Shown here: piece by piece, positions 1 through 6,486 of the stretch
How positions within the stretch are numbered: the first letter of the stretch is position 1
Layout: every line of letters begins with the position of its first letter
Source: Clostridiales bacterium
Lineage (GTDB): Bacteria; Bacillota; Clostridia; Peptostreptococcales; Anaerovoracaceae
Direction: 5' to 3'
NCBI GenBank assembly: GCA_012735285.1
Contig: JAAYHT010000189.1
Span: 1 to 10,670 of the forward strand
DNA length: 10,670 nucleotides
The notes under the pieces: model-generated
Databases searched by the model: none
What the model saw: only the letters and a program-made list of their open reading frames with translations
What the model was told of the DNA's origin: nothing
Made by a program: the position numbers and the translations under genes

Positions 1-6
1 ATAAAT

Positions 7-73
7 CCTCCTAAAGCCCTGGAATTTCAATATTTCTATGACTTATTGTACCAATTTTTTATCTGGTTTACAA
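7..73 (-). promoter_or_regulatory. Promoter and ribosome binding site for a minus-strand gene off the left edge
   Basis: On the minus strand there is a -35 TTGTAA (68-73), a 17-base spacer and a -10 TACAAT (45-50), matching the sigma-A consensus at 4/6 and 5/6. A perfect AGGAGG follows at 12-7. The last bases of the window on this strand read ATTTAT, so the start codon should lie at or just beyond position 1. No codons of the gene itself are visible, so its identity is unknown. It lies downstream of the LysM gene on the same strand, but the hairpins at 92-153 sit between them, so it is probably transcribed separately. Confidence 0.55.
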
Positions 74-91
74 GCTTCTACATAACAAAAA

Positions 92-109
92 TCCGCTTGA
101 AAAAGCGGA
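92..109 (-). terminator. Hairpin terminator of the LysM gene (distal hairpin)
   Basis: The arms TCCGCTT (92-98) and AAGCGGA (103-109) pair perfectly over 7 bp around a 4-base loop. Read on the minus strand the hairpin is followed directly by TTTTTGTTATG, which is a usable intrinsic terminator for the gene ending at 158. On the plus strand the loop reads GAAA and the tail is only CTTTG, so termination in that direction would be weak. Confidence 0.6.
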
Positions 110-125
110 CTTTGTCGACAGTCTG

Positions 126-153
126 AAGCGGTGATTGTGTCTAATCACCGCTT
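126..153 (-). terminator. Second hairpin directly after the LysM stop codon
   Basis: AAGCGGTGATT (126-136) and AATCACCGCTT (143-153) form a perfect 11-bp stem with a 6-base loop, starting 4 bases after the LysM stop codon on the minus strand. It has no T-run of its own. It is followed 16 bases on by the hairpin at 92-109, with which it shares the arm sequence AAGCGG/CCGCTT. It may protect the 3' end of the message or act jointly with the distal hairpin. Confidence 0.5.
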
Positions 154-157
154 AAAC

Positions 158-1732
158 CTATCTAGGTATTATTACCTTTGTACCAGGCACTGAATAGTCT
201 ATAACTGTCAAATTAGGGTTTGCCTTCAATAGATTTATAGGCAGTATGCCAAATCTTCTGCATATAATGTCGAAATTATCTCCTACATGAACAAAATGAC
301 ATCCTTGATTTTGATGATAGCAAATACCTTGTGAGTCAGTTGGTATGCAAAGTTTCATGCCAATACGCAGGTTATATGGATCAAGGTCTGGGTTAGCTTT
401 CAAAATAGCATCTAACGACACATTGTACCTATTAGAAATAGCATAGAGTGTGTCGTTTTCTACTACAGTATGGTAGAAGCCTTGGCAAGGGGGTTTTTCT
501 CTAGGAGTTTGTTTTGAAGGTGCTGGTTTCATTGGCTTAGGCATCTCCATTTTTGGAGGTGTGCTTACAGTAGCTTTAGGCACGCACACCCTGGTACCAA
601 TTTGTAGATTGTGGGGGTCTAGATGCTTATTTGCGTTGATAATATCGCTTAGCTTCACCTGATACTTCTTAGCTATCTTATAAAAACTATCTCCTGCAAC
701 AACCGTATGGTATATCCCGTCACAAACCGGCTCGCTTTCAGAAGGAGGCGGTGGGCTCATTTCTTCTACAGGGGGCATGGAAGAAGTTACTCCGGGTACG
801 CAGACCCTTGAACCTATAAGTAAATTTTGAGGATCCATATTTGGATTTGCATTCATTAAAGTATTAAGTGGCACATTATATTTCCTCGCTATAGTATAGA
901 AAGAATCTCCTGCTAAAACTGTATGGTATATACCATCACAGGTTTGTTCTGCTGGGGGAGAAGGTTGAGGCTCAGTCATTTGAGGTGGTTGCGTTGCTTC
1001 TTGAGGTGGGGTAGTAGGTGTGCTAATAGGTATACAGACTCTTGAACCAATCTGTAAATTCTGCGGATCCATGTCTGGATTTGCTTCCATTAATACTTCA
1101 AGCGGTACATTATATCTTCTCGCTATAGTATAGAAGGAATCTCCTCTAACAACCGTATGGTATATTCCCTCGCACTCTGGTTGGCTGACAGGAGGAGAGG
1201 TAGATTCTACAGGCGGCTGCATATCTCCACTTTCAGGAGGCGCAGCTTCTATAGCTGGTACACAGACCCTTGAACCTATTTGTAAATTTCGCGGATCCAT
1301 ATTAGGATTTGCGTTCATAATAGCATCAAGGGGTACATTATATCTTTGCGAAATGGTATAGAAGGTATCCCCTGGAAGAATAGTGTGGTAAAAACCATCG
1401 CATTCCTGTTCTGCTGGTGGTGGAGACGGAGGCGCAGGTGTTTCCGGTCTTGCAGGAATCTCCATCTGGGGAGGAGATTGTTGAGGGGGTCTTTCCTCAG
1501 GAATAGGTTCTTGTCTAACACTGGGGATGCAAATTGTTTGACCTATTTTCAGGCAATAAGGGTTCAGAATTCGGTTGACTTGCATAAGTATAGCTACAGG
1601 AATGCCAAATAACTGTGAGATAGTATAGAGGGTATCACCTGCCTTAACCGTATACTTTTCTGCACATTCATAATTGGGGGTTTGAGTAGGAGCTTTTGGA
1701 AAAAAAGAACCACTGTAGTTATCTTGGCTCAT
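158..1732 (-). CDS. Seven-LysM-domain protein, probably spore- or envelope-associated
   Basis: The 524-residue product consists almost entirely of LysM domains, which bind N-acetylglucosamine-containing glycans such as peptidoglycan. They lie at about residues 23-71, 111-159, 187-235, 265-313, 337-385, 416-464 and 478-524, separated by Pro/Gln/Glu/Ser-rich linkers. Each central domain has the form YHTV..GD(S/T)FY.IA..YNV...(I/L)...N...DP.NL.IG..VC(I/V)P. In domains 2-6 two cysteines sit exactly 46 residues apart (111/157, 187/233, 265/311, 337/383, 416/462), and domain 1 has the pair 23/68. This suggests one disulfide per module. There is no signal peptide, membrane segment or catalytic domain. 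LysM proteins made without a leader in sporulating Firmicutes (for example SafA) are often deposited on the spore, which is inferred here. The ATG at 1732 follows an AGGTGA (1748-1743) at 10-base spacing. The gene is divergent from the M50 protease gene. Confidence 0.85.
   Translation of the reverse strand: MSQDNYSGSFFPKAPTQTPNYECAEKYTVKAGDTLYTISQLFGIPVAILMQVNRILNPYCLKIGQTICIPSVRQEPIPEERPPQQSPPQMEIPARPETPAPPSPPPAEQECDGFYHTILPGDTFYTISQRYNVPLDAIMNANPNMDPRNLQIGSRVCVPAIEAAPPESGDMQPPVESTSPPVSQPECEGIYHTVVRGDSFYTIARRYNVPLEVLMEANPDMDPQNLQIGSRVCIPISTPTTPPQEATQPPQMTEPQPSPPAEQTCDGIYHTVLAGDSFYTIARKYNVPLNTLMNANPNMDPQNLLIGSRVCVPGVTSSMPPVEEMSPPPPSESEPVCDGIYHTVVAGDSFYKIAKKYQVKLSDIINANKHLDPHNLQIGTRVCVPKATVSTPPKMEMPKPMKPAPSKQTPREKPPCQGFYHTVVENDTLYAISNRYNVSLDAILKANPDLDPYNLRIGMKLCIPTDSQGICYHQNQGCHFVHVGDNFDIICRRFGILPINLLKANPNLTVIDYSVPGTKVIIPR
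341..1402 (-). repeat. Coding tandem array of five near-identical LysM-plus-linker modules
   Basis: Residues 111-464 of the LysM protein form five modules with starts 76, 78, 72 and 79 residues apart. The similarity reaches the DNA level: the 17-base string beginning CTCGCTATAG occurs at 885-901 and again at 1119-1135, an offset of 234 bases, within a longer near-identical stretch. This points to duplication within the gene, with linkers that drift faster than the domains. Confidence 0.75.
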
Positions 1733-1845
1733 AACTTAAAAATCACCTCTCGTTCGACTCGAGGGCATACCTCAAGCATTTATTTTTAACATTATATTTT
1801 AAACCACTAAATAATGTGATAAAATAAACAATTATACTGGAAAAA

Positions 1846-1849
1846 GGAG
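1846..1849 (+). promoter_or_regulatory. Shine-Dalgarno GGAG that decides the M50 start
   Basis: GGAG at 1846-1849, within AAAAAGGAGT, is only 2 bases from the in-frame ATG at 1852 but 8 bases from the in-frame TTG at 1858. The spacing favours TTG as the initiation codon. Confidence 0.55.
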
Positions 1850-1857
1850 TAATGATA

Positions 1858-2574
1858 TTGAATCGATTCTTGAGAAATCCAACTGTAATGTTCTTTATAT
1901 TATTAATGGCGTTTCAAGCAATGAGAAGTGGTCAGTATGGCAATCCTATGCAGTGGCTAATGAGTATAATAGTACTTCTACCAGGGATTTTAATCGGACT
2001 GTCTTTTCATGAGTATGCCCATGCAAAAGTAGCTACTCTATGCGGTGATCCGACGCCCAAGATGCAAGGAAGAGTTACTATTAATCCTGCTGCTCATTTA
2101 GATCCTATAGGCTTGCTTGCTCTAATTTTTATAAGATTCGGTTGGGGAAAACCTGTTATGATAAATCCTGCCAACTTTAGAAAACCGCGCCGGGATGAAC
2201 TGCTTGTGGCCCTTTCAGGAGTTGTAATGAACTTAATAATCGCTGCAGTATTCATGGGTATTCTCAGATTATTATATGAGTATCAATTTGGATTCATGAT
2301 ATCTGATTTAGGAAGAATACTAAATGAAATATTAATTCAAATAGTTATTATCAACATAGTCTTAATGATATTTAATCTGCTGCCAATACCTCCCCTTGAT
2401 GGTTTTAATATCTTAACTCAGATATTTAACCTTAGAAATACTAAGTTCTATTATCAAGTTTACGATAAAGGATTTCTGATTCTAATTATTCTAATACTGT
2501 TTAACATAACCGGCAGGGTATTAACACCAATGGTATACTACGTATTTAATTTTTTATACGGAATCTTTTTTTAA
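1858..2574 (+). CDS. Site-2 protease family (M50) membrane zinc metalloprotease
   Basis: This is an integral membrane protein of about 238 residues. Counting from the TTG start, the zinc-binding HExxH motif (HEYAH) is at residues 51-55 inside a hydrophobic helix. The second family motif, N-x-LPIPPLDG, is near residues 173-182 in another helix and supplies the third metal ligand (Asp). Further hydrophobic segments lie near the N-terminus, around residues 117-137 and at the C-terminus. This is the compact architecture of B. subtilis YwhC-like M50 proteins, which have no PDZ or CBS domain. The family cuts substrates within the membrane, often to release regulators, but no substrate can be inferred here. 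An ATG at 1852 would add two residues but is too close to the GGAG. Its neighbours, a divergent LysM gene and clpB 111 bases downstream with its own promoter, do not define a pathway. Confidence 0.9.
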   Translation: MNRFLRNPTVMFFILLMAFQAMRSGQYGNPMQWLMSIIVLLPGILIGLSFHEYAHAKVATLCGDPTPKMQGRVTINPAAHLDPIGLLALIFIRFGWGKPVMINPANFRKPRRDELLVALSGVVMNLIIAAVFMGILRLLYEYQFGFMISDLGRILNEILIQIVIINIVLMIFNLLPIPPLDGFNILTQIFNLRNTKFYYQVYDKGFLILIILILFNITGRVLTPMVYYVFNFLYGIFF

Positions 2575-2584
2575 GAGAATCGAA

Positions 2585-2611
2585 TTAGCACTCACCAAAC
2601 GAGAGTGCTAA
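2585..2611 (+). promoter_or_regulatory. CIRCE operator (HrcA binding site)
   Basis: TTAGCACTC (2585-2593), nine bases, then GAGTGCTAA (2603-2611) is an exact match to the CIRCE consensus TTAGCACTC-N9-GAGTGCTAA. CIRCE is bound by the heat-shock repressor HrcA, whose folding depends on GroEL. The site lies about 75 bases ahead of the clpB start, just upstream of its promoter, so clpB is expected to be repressed by HrcA and released on heat shock. I see no clear CtsR box (tandem GGTCAAA-type heptads) in the same leader. Confidence 0.95.
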
Positions 2612-2619
2612 TATTAGTG

Positions 2620-2648
2620 TTTAATTCTTCTACATTTAGGTATATAAT
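2620..2648 (+). promoter_or_regulatory. Candidate sigma-A promoter of clpB
   Basis: A perfect -10 TATAAT (2643-2648) follows a weak -35 TTTAAT (2620-2625) at 17-base spacing, placing the transcript start near 2655. The CIRCE would then lie just upstream of the -35. A weaker alternative inside CIRCE is TTAGCA (2585-2590), 18 bases, TAATAT (2609-2614), whose use would put the operator directly over the promoter. Confidence 0.5.
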
Positions 2649-2685
2649 ATCTATATGTTAATCTTAAAAACCAGAGGTGATAACT

Positions 2686-5268
2686 ATGAACCTAGATAAA
2701 ATGACAGAAAAAGCCCAAAGGGCGATTTTAGATTGCCAAAACATTGCTATAGAAGAGGGCAATCAGCAGATAGATGGCGAACATCTGCATTTAGCCTTGG
2801 TATTACAACACGACGGGCTAATTCCACAACTTTTAGAGCAGATGGATGTCAATAAAGACTCTTTAATTACTGACCTTAGGCATGAAATTTCAAAGTTTCC
2901 AAAAGTACAGGCGGCAGGTAGTTCGATGTATGCAACAATGAGGTTTAATCAACTGCTTGTGAAAGCGGATAAGCTGGCTGCCGACTTTAAAGATGATTAT
3001 ATAGGTGTTGAACATTTGTATCTAGCACTGTTGGACGAAAAGAACACCCCCTCAGCTAACCTTTTTAGAAAATATGGCATTACTAGAGAAGGATTTCTTC
3101 AAGCCTTGACTAAGGTAAGGGGTAATCAAAGGGTGACTAATCAAAATCCTGAGGTTAGCTATGATGCATTAAATAAGTATGGTAGGGATCTTGTTGAACT
3201 AGCGCGAAGAGGTAAGTTAGACCCTGTGATCGGAAGAGACAGTGAGATCAGACATACTATACAGATCCTTTCCAGAAGAACAAAAAACAATCCAGTACTT
3301 ATAGGTGAACCCGGCGTAGGTAAAACCGCTGTAGTTGAAGGTTTGGCGCAACGTATTCTAAACGGTGACGTACCTGAAGGCTTAAAAGATAAAATTATCT
3401 ATGCCCTTGACATGGGTGCACTTATTGCAGGCGCAAAATTTAGAGGAGAATTCGAAGAAAGATTAAAGGCAGTACTGCATGAGATAGAAAAATCGGAAGG
3501 AAAGATCATATTATTTATAGATGAAATCCATAACATAGTCGGTGCGGGAAGAACCGAAGGCTCGATGGATGCAGGCAACCTTCTTAAGCCAATGTTGGCA
3601 AGGGGAGAGCTCCACTGTATCGGTGCGACCACATTAGACGAGTATAGAAAGTATATTGAAAAAGACGCTGCACTAGAGAGAAGGTTCCAAAAGATATTGA
3701 TTGATCAGCCATCGGTTGAAGATACTATTTCTATCTTAAGGGGTTTAAAAGAAAGATTTGAAATCCATCATGGAGTAAGAATCACAGACAATGCTTTAAT
3801 TGCCTGCGCAACACTATCGGATAGATATATAAGCGATCGTTTTCTGCCAGATAAAGCTATCGACCTAATGGATGAAGCTGCATCCATGATTAGAACCGAA
3901 ATAGACAGCATGCCTGCAGAACTAGATGAAATTTCAAGAAAAATTATGCAGCTAGAGATTGAAAAACAGGCACTTAGCAAAGAAACTGATGAAGCATCAC
4001 AGGCCAGACTTGAAAATATTAAAAATGAGCTTTCAGACTTAAAAGAAGAAAGGGATGTAATGTATGCTCAATGGGAAAACGAGAAAAAACTAATAACAGA
4101 GCATAAAGCCACTAAGCAGGAGATAGAAGATGTTAAACTTCAAATAGAGAAAGCTGAGCGCCAATACGATTTGGAAAAACTTGCCCAACTTAAATATGGT
4201 ACTCTTCCTGAGCTAGAGAAGAAACTAGAAGAGCTGAACGCTAGCATAGATAAATCTAAGGAAAACAGATTGCTTAAAGAAGAAGTAACTGAAGAAGAAA
4301 TTGCTGCTGTAGTATCGAAGTGGACGGGTATTCCTGTCAACAGGCTGGTTGAATCAGAACGGGATAAGCTATTGAGATTACCTGAGCTACTTCACAAGCG
4401 TGTAATAGGTCAGGATGAGGCAGTAAGATCCGTTTCTGAAGCAGTTCTAAGAGCAAGGGCAGGCTTGAAAGATTTAAACAGGCCGATAGGATCCTTTATT
4501 TTCCTAGGGCCAACTGGAGTAGGTAAAACAGAGCTGGCTAAAGCACTTTCGGAGACCCTGTTTGATTCAGAGAAAAACATGATACGTATTGATATGTCTG
4601 AGTACATGGAAAAGCACTCTGTATCAAGATTGATTGGAGCACCTCCAGGTTATGTGGGATATGATGAGGGAGGACAGTTAACTGAAGCAGTAAGAAGAAG
4701 ACCCTACAGCGTTATCCTATTCGATGAGATAGAAAAAGCACATCCTGATGTGTTTAATATATTGCTGCAGCTGTTAGATGATGGAAGACTTACAGACAAT
4801 CAGGGCAGGACAGTAGATTTTAAAAACTGTATAATCATTATGACCTCAAACATAGGTAGTGCTTACCTGATTGAGAACATAACCAGTGATGGCGTAATAA
4901 CAAATGAGACCAGGGAGTTTATTGAAAACGAAATGAAAAAATACTTCCGCCCTGAATTCCTTAACAGAATCGATGATATTGTAATATTCTCACCTCTCAC
5001 AGAGGAGCAGATAATTAAGATAATTGATCTTTCTATGGAAGATATTCAAAAAAGACTTGCAGAAAGAAATATTACTGTTACATTAACAAATTCAACTAAG
5101 AGATTTATCGCAGCAGAAGCATATACACCAATGTATGGAGCAAGACCTGTGAAGCGATACTTACAAAAACATATTGAAACAGAAATAGCGGCTAAGATAA
5201 TAAGAGGTGAAATAAAGGATGGGGAAACAATCACTATAGATATTAAAGATGACCAGATGACCTTTTAA
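2686..5268 (+). CDS. clpB: ClpB, AAA+ disaggregase chaperone
   Basis: ClpB is a cytosolic hexameric ATPase that threads aggregated proteins through its central pore and works with DnaK/DnaJ/GrpE. The 860-residue product is full length. The substrate-binding N-domain covers about residues 1-145. Ring 1 has Walker A GEPGVGKT (207-214), Walker B with ILFIDE (275-280) and an ERRF arginine-finger region (331-334). The coiled-coil middle domain, about 405-530, separates ClpB from ClpA. Ring 2 has Walker A GPTGVGKT (608-615), Walker B VILFDE (676-681), pore loop GYVGYDEGG (655-663) and sensor-2 GAR (818-820). The ring-1 pore loop reads KFRGEFEERL, with Phe where Tyr is usual. The ATG at 2686 sits 5 bases after AGAGGTGA (2673-2680); the in-frame GTG at 2677 lies inside that ribosome binding site and is not the start. 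The CIRCE upstream indicates HrcA control. Confidence 0.97.
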   Translation: MNLDKMTEKAQRAILDCQNIAIEEGNQQIDGEHLHLALVLQHDGLIPQLLEQMDVNKDSLITDLRHEISKFPKVQAAGSSMYATMRFNQLLVKADKLAADFKDDYIGVEHLYLALLDEKNTPSANLFRKYGITREGFLQALTKVRGNQRVTNQNPEVSYDALNKYGRDLVELARRGKLDPVIGRDSEIRHTIQILSRRTKNNPVLIGEPGVGKTAVVEGLAQRILNGDVPEGLKDKIIYALDMGALIAGAKFRGEFEERLKAVLHEIEKSEGKIILFIDEIHNIVGAGRTEGSMDAGNLLKPMLARGELHCIGATTLDEYRKYIEKDAALERRFQKILIDQPSVEDTISILRGLKERFEIHHGVRITDNALIACATLSDRYISDRFLPDKAIDLMDEAASMIRTEIDSMPAELDEISRKIMQLEIEKQALSKETDEASQARLENIKNELSDLKEERDVMYAQWENEKKLITEHKATKQEIEDVKLQIEKAERQYDLEKLAQLKYGTLPELEKKLEELNASIDKSKENRLLKEEVTEEEIAAVVSKWTGIPVNRLVESERDKLLRLPELLHKRVIGQDEAVRSVSEAVLRARAGLKDLNRPIGSFIFLGPTGVGKTELAKALSETLFDSEKNMIRIDMSEYMEKHSVSRLIGAPPGYVGYDEGGQLTEAVRRRPYSVILFDEIEKAHPDVFNILLQLLDDGRLTDNQGRTVDFKNCIIIMTSNIGSAYLIENITSDGVITNETREFIENEMKKYFRPEFLNRIDDIVIFSPLTEEQIIKIIDLSMEDIQKRLAERNITVTLTNSTKRFIAAEAYTPMYGARPVKRYLQKHIETEIAAKIIRGEIKDGETITIDIKDDQMTF

Positions 5269-5272
5269 ACTA

Positions 5273-5298
5273 AGAATCCTGTCGAAAGACAGGATTCT
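5273..5298. terminator. Bidirectional terminator between clpB and aroB
   Basis: AGAATCCTGTC (5273-5283) and GACAGGATTCT (5288-5298) form a perfect 11-bp stem with a GAAA loop on the plus strand. The plus-strand tail is AGTTTCTATT and the minus-strand tail is TAGTTTAAAA. It lies 4 bases after the clpB stop codon and 5 bases beyond the aroB stop codon, so both convergent genes can use it. The outer flanks ACTA and TAGT extend the pairing after one bulged base. Confidence 0.8.
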
Positions 5299-5303
5299 AG
5301 TTT

Positions 5304-6374
5304 CTATTGAGTTAAAAAGCTTGCATATTCAGATTTGTCAATCTTATGGAAGAAACCCTTTCCGATCTTCTCTATCAAAACGAGGTTTAGCATGTCATCT
5401 CTACGCTTCTTATCCCGTTTCACAGCTTCCACCATTTCCACAATATTTGTACCCTCTGGGAGTTGGTAAGGAAGGTTATAGCATATTAAGATATCTTTGA
5501 CTAACGAAGAGGTATTGGGTACAGTTAAACCTGCGCGCTCACTGGCTACGGTTGTCATATACATACCGATAGCTACCGCTTCTCCATGTGTGTATTTACC
5601 GTCAGGGAAGTAGTCCTCTATGCAGTGCCCAAGGGTGTGGCCGAAATTTAGCAACATAGCAATACCGTGATCCTGAGAGTCAAGTTCTATGATTTGTTTT
5701 TTAATTAAGCAACAGCGATAGATAATCGATTCTATACCAGACCCATCACTTCTCTTAGCTTTTGCCATAAGGTCGGAAAAAAGATCAGGGTCAAAAACAC
5801 AGCCGTATTTTATCACTTCCGCCATTCCGTCTTCAAACACTCTATCAGGGAGCGTTCTGACAAAATCAGGATCGATTAAGACTTCTTTAGGCTGATAAAA
5901 TGTACCCGCCATATTTTTCCCCTCCGGCAAGTTAGCTCCATTTTTGCCTCCGATACTGGCATCAACCATCGCCATTAAGGTGGTGGGGACCATTATTAGA
6001 TTAACTCCTCTGAGGAAAGTGGCGGCAGTAAAGCCTGCAATATCTCCTATTACTCCTCCCCCAAATGCAACTATCACATCGTCTCTAGCCAGTTGGAAAT
6101 CGAGTAGTTTTGAGTAAAGTTTTGGTATCATATCAAAGGATTTGCTGCTTTCGCCTGGAGGCAATGATATAAGTGTCCATTGAAGACCTGCCTCATTCAT
6201 CTGTTTGTTTAATCTCTCCTCATAAAGACCCTTTACTGTATCATCTGTAATGACGGCAAATTTCCTTCCAGGAAAGAGTTGGGACAGAATGTTGCCCAAT
6301 TTATGAAACAGACCGATTTCAGTAACAACTTTATATTTCTGTAACTTAGTATTGATCGTTAACGTTTGACGCAT
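5304..6374 (-). CDS. aroB: 3-dehydroquinate synthase (AroB family), with an unusual active-site substitution
   Basis: AroB converts DAHP to 3-dehydroquinate with NAD+ and zinc, the second step of the shikimate pathway. The 356-residue product has the NAD-binding GGGVIGD (105-111), the VPTT and DASIGGK region (129-144), GKN (152-154), AEVIKYG (185-191), FGHTLGH (244-250) and HGEAVAIGM (263-271). Predicted zinc ligands are Glu186, His246 and His263. Aligned by motif to the Aspergillus enzyme, residues equivalent to R130, D146, K152, N162, K197, K250, N268, H271, H275 and H287 are kept. The equivalent of Arg264 is Ala239 and of Glu260 is Asp235. The ATG at 6374 has GAGGTG (6386-6381) at 6-base spacing; an upstream in-frame ATG at 6446 lacks such a site and is rejected. 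No other shikimate gene is adjacent. A related sugar-phosphate cyclase with another substrate is a less likely alternative. Confidence 0.88.
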   Translation of the reverse strand: MRQTLTINTKLQKYKVVTEIGLFHKLGNILSQLFPGRKFAVITDDTVKGLYEERLNKQMNEAGLQWTLISLPPGESSKSFDMIPKLYSKLLDFQLARDDVIVAFGGGVIGDIAGFTAATFLRGVNLIMVPTTLMAMVDASIGGKNGANLPEGKNMAGTFYQPKEVLIDPDFVRTLPDRVFEDGMAEVIKYGCVFDPDLFSDLMAKAKRSDGSGIESIIYRCCLIKKQIIELDSQDHGIAMLLNFGHTLGHCIEDYFPDGKYTHGEAVAIGMYMTTVASERAGLTVPNTSSLVKDILICYNLPYQLPEGTNIVEMVEAVKRDKKRRDDMLNLVLIEKIGKGFFHKIDKSEYASFLTQ

Positions 6375-6392
6375 ATATATCACCTCGTGACC

Positions 6393-6421
6393 AGTATACA
6401 GCAAGTTATAGCTTTTGCAAA
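6393..6421 (-). promoter_or_regulatory. Candidate promoter of aroB
   Basis: On the minus strand, -35 TTTGCA (6421-6416), a 17-base spacer and -10 TATACT (6398-6393) fit a sigma-A promoter at 4/6 and 5/6. The predicted transcript start, near 6386, coincides with the GAGGTG of the ribosome binding site, so the leader would be very short. Confidence 0.45.
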
Positions 6422-6424
6422 GTG

Positions 6425-6453
6425 TTGCTTTTAGTTTTATAACCATATATACT
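6425..6453 (+). promoter_or_regulatory. Candidate promoter of the DUF975-like gene
   Basis: -35 TTGCTT (6425-6430), a 17-base spacer and -10 TATACT (6448-6453) lie 33 bases ahead of the ATG at 6487. The -35 box is only 3 bases from the -35 box of the opposing aroB promoter, so the two promoters are back to back. Confidence 0.5.
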
Positions 6454-6486
6454 ATTATAGAAAGTTTTTATGAGTAGGGGTACAGC

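Noticed and set aside
341..1402. Regular repeats that could suggest a CRISPR or satellite array
   Set aside because: The repeats are over 210 bases, in frame, and encode LysM domains; there are no short direct repeats with unique spacers.
1749..1800. Possible LysM promoter (minus-strand TATAAT at 1796-1791) and a CTCG..CGAG inverted repeat near 1749-1763
   Set aside because: No convincing -35 lies at the right distance, the stem is only 4 bp, and no clear sporulation sigma factor motif could be placed; too weak to call.
3399..4607. Several minus-strand open frames of 65-77 codons inside clpB
   Set aside because: They lie opposite the conserved AAA+ coding sequence, have Ser-rich low-complexity products and no ribosome binding sites; they are mirror images of clpB codon use.
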